Made by a program: the position numbers and the translations under genes. DNA of 64,000 nt from Platycnemis pennipes (taxonomy: Eukaryota > Arthropoda > Insecta > Odonata > Platycnemididae): the NCBI GenBank assembly GCA_933228895.1, contig OW121847.1, positions 90,313,656-90,377,655 on the forward strand, read 5' to 3'. Shown piece after piece: positions 12,675 through 21,838 of the stretch. Under the pieces are notes generated by a model. That model searched no databases. It worked only from the letters and a program-made list of their open reading frames with translations, and had not been told where the DNA came from. Numbering within the stretch: the stretch's first letter is position 1; every line of letters begins with the position of its first letter.

Positions 12675-14850
12675 GGATATTTCATGTGGGAAATATAATT
12701 ATATCAACGCAAAGATGTATTTGGTCATGTGAGCATTGCAAGGTTATTCTCTGAGTAACCCTATAATTTGGCATATTTTCTTGGAAATAGAGGGACCTAA
12801 ATCCAAAATGAGCAAATGCACTATCCCACAACATCAAAAATAATGCAGGAGATGCAGAGAGCTTTTCCACGAATCTCCCAAAAATTAGCATCCATTTATT
12901 CATCGAGCATATAACAATAATAAGTTTTTTACATGATTCCAAGGTTCTTAAAACCTAGTTTGACTAAATAAGTATTGACATAGTGCAGTTACAGTTTTCT
13001 TTACCTTGCAACAACATTAATATCATTGACAAAATTCCAGTGCGGGAAATACTCATGAGCATTCAGGTCCTAAATATTACAAAATATAACACTTTGTGCA
13101 AAATATTTTAGAGCCCTCTATCCCTATTAAAAAAGAGGAAAAACAGAGCATTATGTCATAACAAAAAAACTGTGAATGATTCATGCAATCATATGTACCT
13201 TAATATATGTATATGAGATTCATAACATCACACACAAAAAAATGTAGCTACATGCTAATTTTTTGTCACGATTGTTTCATAAGGGAATTACTAAAAGAGG
13301 TGCTTGCAGATGCATTGATCACAGATAAATTCATTGAGTCAGTTATCCTGATACAAGAAAAGCAGATGGCAATGCTAATTGGTCTTACATTTATTGATAT
13401 TTTGAACTAATTGTACAGCATGCTTAAAGAGTGAGCAATTTCAGTCCTTTGAGATAAGCAATGATAAGGGACATGAAAATAAGCAAGAAAAGAGTGATGG
13501 AATGACTACATTCACTCTAAGGAAATGGCCTTACATTTAGATTAGTGAAGCCAATATGACTTTTAATACTCCATTTACAAAGTATTTAAAATGATTCCAG
13601 AAAAATTACATTATTCCAGTTTATGAGAGTAATGTAAAAATGTTTTAAAGATTAGCTAACTCCTGAAAATTTATCACAGATTAATAAGCAAATCAATTAC
13701 AAGCATCATGGAGATATATAAAGGTAAGATTGGACATCCAAAACTGGAAGTGGGAACTAGTTTATTGCATTGTATTGAGGTGCTATTAAGTACTAGCTGT
13801 AATTAAAAGCATTGTCTGATATCTGACAATATAAAGGTAAATTGGACTAAATTGATTCCAAGGAAATGAGAAAGATATCCAGTGTTAATGTCTATGAGCT
13901 AACCCAGGTAAGACCATAATGTCTTGGCTACTATTCCTTTCCAGACACAGTGGTTCCATAAAATAAAGGCTGGAAAAAAATGAAAAGATATTCATTTAAG
14001 TGGAACACAGTACAGCTATTAAGAAAAAATAAACAAAATGATACAAATACCATCGATGTACTCATGTGATTCAAAAATATACTGCAAGTCTTGTAAGTTT
14101 TCCTTGAGATGATTAAAGAATAACTCCATTAAAATTTGACTAACTTGAGCCAGTCACATTGCAAAATGCTTTGCGAATAATTTATTCATGAAAATATAAA
14201 TAAAATTACCCATATACATAAGAATCAGCCATGTGCTTCTTAAAAACAAATTCATCTCAATCTACTTCAAACAATGACTTCAACTAGGTGATTCAGTTAG
14301 TGATATCTTCAATGTACAAATGCACACCATCAAAAATTCTTGTAAGTTACCTTGTATTAGCAACTTGTCAACAAGGAGTTAAATGGTCTAGCAGAGGGGC
14401 AGTGAACAAGCAGGTCTATACTATCTACATACATAATCGCTAAGGAGCATCACATAAATTACATAACTATCACCCAGCAGTGACCATTCATTATGAATGT
14501 GGCAATAAAAAGAAACCACTAGATGATTTTGGCAATTCATATAACTTCAAAAGAGGTAACTACTTCAAATTATATGAGGAGCTGCGCAATAAATATTGGG
14601 GAGCATTAGTATTAGCGATGTCAATATTGGTTTGGAAATGTTTTACAGTTACCTCAATGAAGCGATTGATAATCTATCCCTAAATGTAAAGTATCAAGGT
14701 ACAAGTATCCCTCGTGGTATAATTATGATCTAATTTAAAAAATTAAAAAGAAAGACAGGCATAGACAATTATTCAAGAAAACCGGGTCATATTATCACAA
14801 ATCAAAATACAATACTTTAAGAATAGAAGTTAAAGAAGATATTAACCATG
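12675..14850. other. AT-rich stretch without recognised features
   Basis: Low-complexity AT-rich DNA with no repeat termini or coding motif that I can support. It could be old intergenic or intronic sequence. Confidence 0.35.
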
Positions 14851-14864
14851 CTTTCAGTGTTTAC

Positions 14865-15529
14865 TTGGAAAATATTAAACATGAAGACGAGAGAAAGCGA
14901 TGCCAAACTCCCACAGATATTACAAAAGAGGAAGACGGAGACGAGGAAGCATCACGAAAAATGCACGTCACCATTCCGTTCATTGCAGGAACTTCCGAAA
15001 AGATCGCCAGGATACTTCGTAAGCACGACGTAGTCACTGGATATAACTGCGTGACAAATATAGCCAATTCCATACCTGGCCCCAAGGACGCCATTCCGCA
15101 GGAGTTATACGAAGGAGTGTACCAGGTTCCTTGCTCCTGCGGAAAATCTTACATTAGAGAAACCTGCCAGTCATGAACGTACGAATTAAGGAACACACGA
15201 GGGCGACGAAAAACAAGCAATGCTGCCTCTCAGCCATCGCCGAACATGCTTGGTCGGAGCCGGGACATGACATCAAATTTGACGAGACCAAGCTCTTGGC
15301 CAAGGAAAAAAGATACTTCCCTGGGCAAATTACGGAAGCAATAGAAATTCACAAAACGAAGTTTAACTTCAACAGAGAGGACGGGTATCCTCTGCACAGC
15401 GCCTGGAAAAGAGTCATCAACCACAACCAATTGGAGAGCAGCTTCCGATCAGCCAATCAGAGAGGAGTACCTGGACAGCGAACGTTATATAAGCAAGGCA
15501 GAAATCACTTCCCGACACCTTTGACCTGA
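14865..15529 (+). pseudogene. Penelope-like GIY-YIG endonuclease, frameshifted
   Basis: Two overlapping frames make one protein: 14865-15176 and 15173-15529. The first holds the connector (FIAGTSEKIARILRKHDV), which matches YIGGTTEKISRVLAKHNI in the 50-kb copy, then the GIY-YIG start GVYQVPCSCGKSYIRETCQS. The second continues with VRIKEHTRATKNK, AIAEHAWSEPGH and FNREDGYPLHSAWKRV, all standard Penelope C-terminal blocks. A one-base deletion near 15175 puts a stop after TCQS. The Y-I-G of the second half-motif is Y-I-R, so a conserved glycine is lost. In active PLEs this domain nicks target DNA for insertion. This copy cannot make the protein. Confidence 0.85.
15486..15493 (+). promoter_or_regulatory. 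TATA-like box in Penelope terminal region
   Basis: TATATAAG lies at the end of the endonuclease frame, 33 bases before the hammerhead-like core. The same order (TATA box, short spacer, CTGANGA core) recurs at 20.3 and 51.5 kb, which supports an internal promoter in the repeated end of these elements. Confidence 0.5.
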
Positions 15530-15567
15530 AGACGCTGATAGGACAGTCAGCGAAACTGTTGTCTACC
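15522..15567 (+). ncRNA. Hammerhead-ribozyme-like core
   Basis: CTGAAGA at 15526-15532, a perfect 5-bp stem GCTGA/TCAGC (15534-15538 with 15547-15551), GAAAC at 15552-15556, then TGTT and GTC at 15561-15563. A-C...G-U closes a 2-bp stem III with a UGUU loop, and GUC would be the cleavage triplet. One unpaired base separates CTGAAGA from stem II, which departs from the canonical core, and I find no stem I pairing in this copy, so it may be inactive. Hammerhead motifs are reported for Penelope-like elements. Confidence 0.5.
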
Positions 15568-15600
15568 AGCCAACCGATGCAGACGATTACCCGGAAGAAT

Positions 15601-16917
15601 GCTATAAGTATATTATCTGTTTTTTCAAAAATATTTGAGGGTATTTTAAGTAAGCATATTAACTTTCTCATCAAAAATAAGTTAAGTGATACGCAACATG
15701 GCTTTGTAGCTAATAGGTCAGTAATGACCAATGTCCAATAGGTCAGTAATGACCTGGCTATCCTAACTGATAATATTATGACTTCCATGGATATCGGTTC
15801 TCAGGTGGATGCAATCTATCTAGACTTTAAAAAGGCCTTTGATACTGTACAACACAACATATTACTAAGCAATCTGAAAAGTATTGGTACTACAGGTTCG
15901 TTATTAACCCTGTTGTGTTCATTTCTATACGAAAGAAAGCAGTATGTAGTGTATCAAAACTCGGTATCTGACAAATATTCTTTTATGTCTGGTGTGCCAC
16001 AAGGTTCAAACCTGGGTCCACTTCTTTTTTTGATCTTTGTCAATGACTTGCCACAATGTATTCATCACTCTAGATGTCTAATGTTTGCAGACGATGTAAA
16101 AATATATAAAAAGGTGAACAACTTACATCATTGTCTCCAGATGTAATCAGATTTAAAGAGTCTGGTGACCTGGTCTTATGACAATAGTTTATTTTTTAAT
16201 GTTGATAAATGTTTTGTTTTGTCTTTTTCACGGAGAAAAAATGTAATCAAATACAATTACCATATGGTTGGGTCGAAATTGAACAGGACTAATGAATTGA
16301 AGGACTTAGGGGTCACCTTTGATAGCAGAATGTATTTCACGAGTCATATATTAAACATTAGCATGACTGCATATAAATCATTGGGCTTTATACACCGCAT
16401 GTCAAAATATTTCGAATCTGAGATGGTACTTAAAACATTGTATTACGCTTATGTAAGAAGTAAGTTGGAATATGGATCGGTTATATGGAATCCATGTATA
16501 AAGAAATTTATTGTTATGCTTGAGCATGTACAAAAGAGATTTTTAAGATATTTATATTTTGTTTTATATCATGTGTATCAGCTTTTCGACAATTATGTTT
16601 GTTATAATGAATTGTTAAAAGAGTTTAATTTCCAGACCTTACTAGATAGAAGAAGCATAAAAGATCTACTATTTCTTCATGATGTCGTCAATACGGGACT
16701 ATCTAATGAGTTATTGAAAGAAATAAAAATTATAGTTCCTAAAGTTAATAGTAGGTCAAAAAGGACCTTTTACATATCAAAGGTGAACACTAATTATGGT
16801 GAAAATTCACCAATGCAAAGGATATGTGCTACTTATAAAAAGTATTGTAATGAATTAGACCTATGTGTCAGGAAAGACAACTTTTTGAAAGAAGTAAAAA
16901 ATTTGTTTGTGGAGTGA
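15601..16917 (+). pseudogene. Non-LTR reverse transcriptase (CR1/Jockey type)
   Basis: One reading frame runs through with two in-frame stops (15739-15741 and 16144-16146). Motifs in order: LSDTQHGFVANRS, catalytic motif A AIYLDFKKAFDTVQH (about 15811-15855), SGVPQGSNLGPLLFLIF (about 15990-16040), catalytic FADD (16084-16095), LGVTFDSRM, and the thumb with YVRSKLEYGSVIWNP. This order and the FADD box fit CR1/Jockey-group reverse transcriptases. The endonuclease is missing by truncation. A 25-bp tandem duplication (15712-15736 and 15737-15761) carries the first stop. Not functional. Confidence 0.9.
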
Positions 16918-17095
16918 CTAAGGAAGTTAAGTTATTTTGGCTGTGACCTGTTTATTTGGCATTTTCAGTTATTATTATTTGTTTGTTATTATTTTTGTGA
17001 CTGCGACCAGATTACTCTTTATATTTTGATTGTTCACCCTATAATTATGTATATGTTGGGTGAACGTTTAACTCAATAAATAAATAACTAATGGG
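15601..17095 (+). mobile_element. 5'-truncated CR1/Jockey-like LINE
   Basis: Begins inside the reverse transcriptase (SVFSKIFEGILSKHI) directly after the Penelope tail and ends with an AATAAATAAATAA-rich 3' end near 17090. Only the second half of ORF2 is present. The 5' join at about 15605-15615 is abrupt, as expected for 5' truncation during target-primed reverse transcription. Confidence 0.8.
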
Positions 17096-17119
17096 AGGAA
17101 GGAGGGATCGGTTGATGCA

Positions 17120-17663
17120 CTTTTGATTAGAGATGGGTAAATTACCGTAATTTTCAATTGAGGTAAATTACCATGGTAAATTATGGTAATTTTCGAAAAT
17201 TACCGTAATTTTCGGGTAATTTTAGTTTTGAGCTGTAAATCCTTATCAGAGGACTCAAAATGAAATCAAATAGCATTGAGATATAAATGCCGACGCTTAT
17301 ATCAAACATATCACGATTTTTATGTATTACAACTTATTAAAAAAATTATAACGAAGTTGGGAGCAACACGCAATTTGCCTCTTTTTTGTCACACCATGAG
17401 AAATTTTCATTCCAAAGACGTACCTCTGCAAAATGTCCATTTCTTATTTAACTCCCAATTAATGACGGACACAATGTAAACAAAATCGTTTTCGCTACTT
17501 CAATTATAAAATCACCCACTCCAATGGTTTCTTCGTGAGGAAGAAATTTTCTGAAAAAGAACTTTTCTGAAAATTACTGTAATAAACGGTAATTTTCAGG
17601 GGTGTTGGTAATTTACGAAAAATACCACGGTAATTTACCGAGTTGCCCATCTCTACTTTTGAT
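17120..17663. mobile_element. Non-autonomous hAT element (MITE) with 8-bp TSD
   Basis: The element spans 17128-17655 (528 bp) and is bounded by a perfect 8-bp target-site duplication, CTTTTGAT (17120-17127 and 17656-17663). The ends are TAGAGATGGG and CCCATCTCTA, followed by subterminal repeats of TAAATTACCGTAATTTTC type on both sides. There is no transposase. The 8-bp TSD and GATGGG ends place it in hAT, and the ends resemble those of the element at 39357-40515 (TAGGGATGGGCGA). Confidence 0.9.
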
Positions 17664-17703
17664 GGGGTCTAGCATTACATTACATAAATAGAAAAATACA
17701 TCA

Positions 17704-18026
17704 TTAACCCTTTTACTGCCAGCCCCTTTTAGGTAGAGTATGTGAAAACTGCCAAGCACATTTCCTTGTAAATCGTTAGATTATGAATTATAGATATGTC
17801 TGAAGCACTAAATTTTGTTATATGAATTACGTATTTGTCTCAATGTTAACGACATTTTCAGTTTTTACGAGAATGAAAAATTCATTCATGCTGTCTGATA
17901 TGAAGGAAATATAATAGGTATGTATTACAAATATGTAATGTAAGTGGGCCGATATATCGGCCCTTGGCATTTTTCACACAATCATAGAGAGCTGATACAT
18001 TGGCCCACTGGCAGTAAAAGGGTTAA
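17704..18026. mobile_element. piggyBac-like MITE with TTAA duplications
   Basis: The element at 17708-18022 (315 bp) starts CCCTTTTACTGCCAG and ends CTGGCAGTAAAAGGG, a perfect 15-bp terminal inverted repeat. It is flanked by TTAA at 17704-17707 and 18023-18026. TTAA duplication with CCC-starting ends is diagnostic for piggyBac-type elements. No coding capacity. Confidence 0.9.
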
Positions 18027-18213
18027 ACATTTTGTGTTCAAATAATATTGATAATAATAAGGGGTCAAAAATGGACCAGCAGCCCCGTGGCATCCCTGGT
18101 AATGGTTATTCTCTCTAATGGAGGCCGCATGCATGCCCAACTGACCACTCGACTTGTGTATGTACTGGGCACCAAAGACTTCAGGGAATGCCACCTGCAA
18201 CTGGCCCATCTCA

Positions 18214-19821
18214 GATGGGGGCAGGGGCGGTCTGGCATCGTCGGGGGCCCTCGGCTGGGGCCCCTTATTTTATTGGTGAATGGCAAGGCCATAGCTAGAA
18301 AAATGTTTGGGTGGGTACATTTGAGGGGTTCGTTGTTGCGAGAAAGGATGCGCTTTTATCCATGCTATCTGGACACCAGAAGAAATAGCAAACAAAATAG
18401 GTTAGTTTTATTGTGAGATAAACCAGATAAATAATATACAAATATGTGTTTATAAATATTTAACATACAGCACTACAAACTAGTTCACAAATACCAGCGA
18501 ATCTACTGTTCTCTCGATAAATGAATTAAACTATTTATGATAACACCATATGGAGACTATTCAATTAATAAGTATCAAAAATCAATCAAGTGGGTGTAAA
18601 TAGTGCTGCGTTGAGAGGGTGGAGACAGTTCAAATAGCAAATGGATCTTGCAAGTTGTGGCACATGCACCACACTCTCTCTCTCTCTTACTGCCGCTGGT
18701 TGAGTTTTTTCAAATTAGTGGGCACTAATCAACTGTGTCCACGATCGTATTAAACATCCACAAAAATTATTATTTTATTATGCGCCTGCACTGCAATATG
18801 TATGTACTGGAACATCAGAATTTTTTTGTCATGCAGCCCCGATAACCCACTTGTAATTGCAGGCTTGGCGTAAAATAGGAATTTTTATCTTTTATCAGAG
18901 TAGCTTGAGTCAGTGTTCATCTACGTCTGTCCTTGATGATTTTTAATTCAGAAAATAGGTACTCTTTAACATGTAACCTGGGTGAAAGGAAGGGTAACAA
19001 CAAACTTATATGCTGTGTACAAGTTAATAAAATTCCCATATTGATACAGTTCATTGACAATGGGGAAAGCACAGGCCAAACATTTTCTATTTTGGGAACA
19101 ATGAAGGAACTCCTTTTCATCCTCTTCTTCAAAGTAAACTTCATCATCTTCACTGTCTACGAATTTTTCTCATATTAGGCATGTCCTCTCCTTCATCAAA
19201 TTCAACTTTTTCTGTCTTGGTAAAACTTTCGTACTGATCTACAAACTGTTTCAGTTCTATAAGTAATGACCTTCTTTCTACTTCACACAAATTTGGAATG
19301 GCGCATATAATGTTGGGAAGAATAGTCTCTACCTTTCCTATTTCGGAATTTTTTTTAGGATCAAGCCAAGAACAGTAAGCCTCTTCATTTTAAACCACAA
19401 ACTCTGTCATATTGGTGATGGTCACTGATTTTCCTAGCGCTCAGTACCAATTCCAAAATTTTTCACCTCTTTTCCATAAAAACAGAAACAGCAATTTCTT
19501 TAACCGTTAATGCTAAATAAAAATCGAGAGTGTAAACCTCAAGTAGATTTCATTATTTTTAAACTTAGTAATTTTAACTACTTTGGGGTCCTGCAGTGAA
19601 ATTTTTATGAAGAGCGTAGCAATTCAAGTACGATAAACTTTACTTTTCAACTACTTACGCTTGGTACAGTCTGGTTGGAGGCAATTAGCTGTGGAGTGAG
19701 TCAGTTGTCATGAAGCACGATGTTAGACTCACTTCTGTCCTTGCTAACACTGTTGACACCCCCTGTCAGGGGCCCTACTAAGCCAACCTGCCGACCTAGC
19801 CAGACCGCCCCTGGATGGGGG
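18214..19821 (-). mobile_element. hAT element with 8-bp TSD and decayed transposase
   Basis: The element spans 18222-19813 (1592 bp) between a perfect 8-bp duplication, GATGGGGG (18214-18221 and 19814-19821). The ends CAGGGGCGGTCTGGC and GCCAGACCGCCCCTG are inverted repeats. The interior carries minus-strand hAT transposase remains (see separate entry). Sequence on the two sides would be continuous without it, so it interrupted an older repeat. Confidence 0.92.
18860..19440 (-). pseudogene. hAT transposase remnant (C-terminal region)
   Basis: On the minus strand, one frame gives SWLDPKKNSEIGKVETILPN and IELKQFVDQYESFTK. After a shift comes an acidic run, then CLACAFPIVNELYQYGNF, INLYTAYKFVVTLPFTQVTC and, after a further frameshift, SELKIIKDRRR. 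The last blocks match the hAT C-terminal dimerisation region (pattern LYTAYKFLLTLPVTQVTCER..S.LKIIK). Stops (for example the TGA after RKIRRQ) and frame changes make it non-functional. It lies inside the 18222-19813 element and explains the superfamily. Confidence 0.8.
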
Positions 19822-20319
19822 CCTTGTAAAGTTTGGTGTGGTAAACCAGCAACAACAACAAGAATGGGAGCTCACATGGATCGGATGGAGACCCTGAGGG
19901 GAGTTATAACTTGCCATGCTACCAGTAAGCCAAATGCACCAACCACCTGCACAATTAAATGACACACCAACTGCAAGGTCAGAGTAAAATACCACCAGCC
20001 AAGGCTCTATCTCCTACAAAGGCAAATTTTCTACCTAATGCCATAGCTACTGCTGATCTCTTGGTGAAGGGAGGTGTGCTAAAAGCTGAACCTGATCTAC
20101 ACGTGGTTGGAAAGCATGATAAATTATGATGAGGCATCTACCAAAGAGAAATATCTGTCATAAAATTTCTCTATGGGACCAACACCTGTCCTAGTTGAAT
20201 GGCATTGTAAACATGGCCTTGGCAACAGACTTTTAGCCATCCCATCTGCTCCACCTGTTACCGAAACACCACCATCTGTCCCAGAGGTGGAGCTCTGGCC
20301 AAAACCCTCCTATAAAAGT

Positions 20320-20450
20320 GAACCCTCTCAGTCAACGTAAGTGATATGAAGAAGCTCTGAATAAATGTAGTGAATCACCTGATGATGACACTACGTGTTG
20401 AAACCTAAATCGTCCCAATAAAAATTACTGTGGAGTCCACTAAAATTTTT
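20320..20450 (+). promoter_or_regulatory. Penelope-type terminal segment: TATA box plus hammerhead-like core
   Basis: CTATAAAAG at about 20311-20319 is followed at 20379-20385 by CTGATGA, a 5-bp stem GACAC/GTGTT closed by TAC (20387-20399), GAAAC at 20400-20404 and GTC at 20412-20414. This is the order seen at the ends of the Penelope-like elements at 15.5 and 51.5 kb. As in the 15.5-kb copy, one unpaired base precedes stem II. A hairpin, TTACTGTGGA/TCCACAGTAA, follows at about 20421-20466. Upstream sequence is too decayed for me to read a GIY-YIG domain with confidence. Confidence 0.5.
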
Positions 20451-20591
20451 TCATTCATCCACAGTAAATAACTTTTGGTGGAAGAAGTTCACTTTGATGC
20501 ACAAACACCTTGCCACAATCTTGACATCCTTCAGTCAGGATTGGAACCAATTCCATCCTGGCTGACTTAGGGGTGCAAGGTTACAATACCA

Positions 20592-21075
20592 AAAAAGAGA
20601 GAACTGTCTGATCCGAAAAATTACCGCCCTATAACCTGTCACAAAAATATCTACAAGGTGTTCAGTTCCATTCGAAATTACCTTATTCTCAGATATATCA
20701 AAATGTAGAGGGAGGAATTGCATGAACAAAAGAGCTCGAAGGAAGGCATTGTGGGATGCAAGGGCAACCAGCTCATTAATAGGTGTGCGAGCCAGGATGC
20801 TTGTCAATACAAGTGTAATCTATCAACTAGGGTGGACTACAGATAGGGTTTTGATACCATCTTGCATGAGTTGATGATAGTCATGCTGAGGTACATGAAA
20901 GAGGTTGTGTATAGCATAGAATGACAGTTACCACTGTAGAAGATGAACTTCGACATTCCATCTGGCAAGAACACAGTCTACACAGATTTGGTAACATACC
21001 ACTTTGGTAATTTCCAAGGTGACTGCCTTAGCCTCCCCCTCATTTTGATGATTCCAGACTTTACCCTTTATTTCT
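20592..21075 (+). pseudogene. Decayed non-LTR reverse transcriptase fragment
   Basis: A plus-strand frame starting KNYRPITCHKNIYKVFSSI continues through in-frame stops to GIVGCKGNQLINRCASQDAC, VDYR*GFDTILHELM and FGNFQGDCLSLPLILMIPDF. These match reverse transcriptase blocks of the type NYRPITCL..IYK, GCKDQLLINK, motif A xDYxKAFDSIPH and RGIFQGDxLSPLLF. That set fits an R2/R4/NeSL-like lineage better than the CR1/Jockey element at 15.6 kb; the clade is inferred. At least four stops occur, one of them inside motif A. The catalytic YADD region is not visible. Confidence 0.65.
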
Positions 21076-21079
21076 CAAC

Positions 21080-21660
21080 AGATGAACTTACAAAAATGAT
21101 GCTTTTATTGTTTTAGACTTCAAATTGTTAGCTTTTAAATTAATATATAACTAAGTAACTTAATTAAGCATGGTCAATTAAGCTTAGTTAGAGTTGGCTT
21201 GTAAGTTTTGTATGTACAACAACAAAAGTATGTATGCAAAGACACAGTTACAGTAGGCGACAACAGATAACAGACTCCCAAGGTCTTAATTGCCCCAGCC
21301 CTTGTGGTTCCCAACACATTTGGAGTAGCACTGATGACTCTACTTTGATGCTCCTGAACCTGATAATAAGTCAAGTCAAGCAGTCTACAACATGTATTAG
21401 TAGATTAACATCCACAGCATTAGTAGATATGCTAAAAATAAACAGTATCATTTATTATATCAGTACGCAAAATATGAATGCGCTAGAAAAATTTTCAAAT
21501 CCTTGAAAAGCATATCAAAACATAGCGTGACACAACCGTTCATAGCACATAGGACGGCGCCATGGGTGGTTTAAATGGGTCGGTGCCCTGCACGTAGGAC
21601 GGCGTTGAAGGGTTAATAGGCATAGAGCAAACTATATTATCTTTCACTGTTAGAATTACG
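21080..21660. other. Unrecognised; possible piggyBac-like end
   Basis: Mostly unrecognised. At 21540-21618 a GC-rich segment with two CGTAGGACGGCG-type blocks ends GTTGAAGGGTTAA. This resembles a piggyBac right terminus with TTAA, but no matching left end was found nearby. Confidence 0.3.
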
Positions 21661-21670
21661 TCACAATAAA

Positions 21671-21752
21671 TGAACAAAGGGTAGCTTGCAAGGAAAACCC
21701 AATCAACACAAATTATATTTCTACTTAGTAGAAATGTAATTTAACACAAGGG
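21671..21752 (+). repeat. Dispersed repeat, copy 1
   Basis: Shares about 80 bp, including GAAAACCCAATCAACACAAA, with 23891-23973 in the same orientation. The copies lie about 2.2 kb apart and bracket exons 2 and 3 of the small gene model. Confidence 0.7.
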
Positions 21753-21838
21753 GATCTTAAGTATTATTGTATAAAGAAAGAAAATGATTAAGACATTTCA
21801 ACAGCTTTTGTGTGTCAGCAGTAACAGACACTCCAAAC

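Larger units (their letters stand above)
14856..15615 (+). mobile_element. 5'-truncated Penelope-like element, 3' part
   Basis: Contains the end of a Penelope-like polyprotein, its GIY-YIG endonuclease, a TATA-like box, a hammerhead-like core and a tail with CCCGGAAGAATGCTATAAG, comparable to the tail of the 50-kb copy (GCGGAAGAATCCCGAAAGC). The reverse transcriptase core is missing on the 5' side. At the 3' side the element runs directly into LINE reverse transcriptase sequence at about 15610. The 5' boundary is approximate. Confidence 0.8.

Noticed and set aside
15559..15741. Open frame starting MSTSQPMQ as a gene start
   Set aside because: The first residues are Penelope tail sequence and the rest is truncated LINE RT; the ATG is not a native start.
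18048..18416. 122-residue plus-strand open frame
   Set aside because: It crosses the left boundary of the hAT insertion at 18222, so it cannot be an original gene.
21540..21620. piggyBac-like element ending AAGGGTTAA
   Set aside because: Only one end is visible; a partner with TTAACCCTT was not found upstream.
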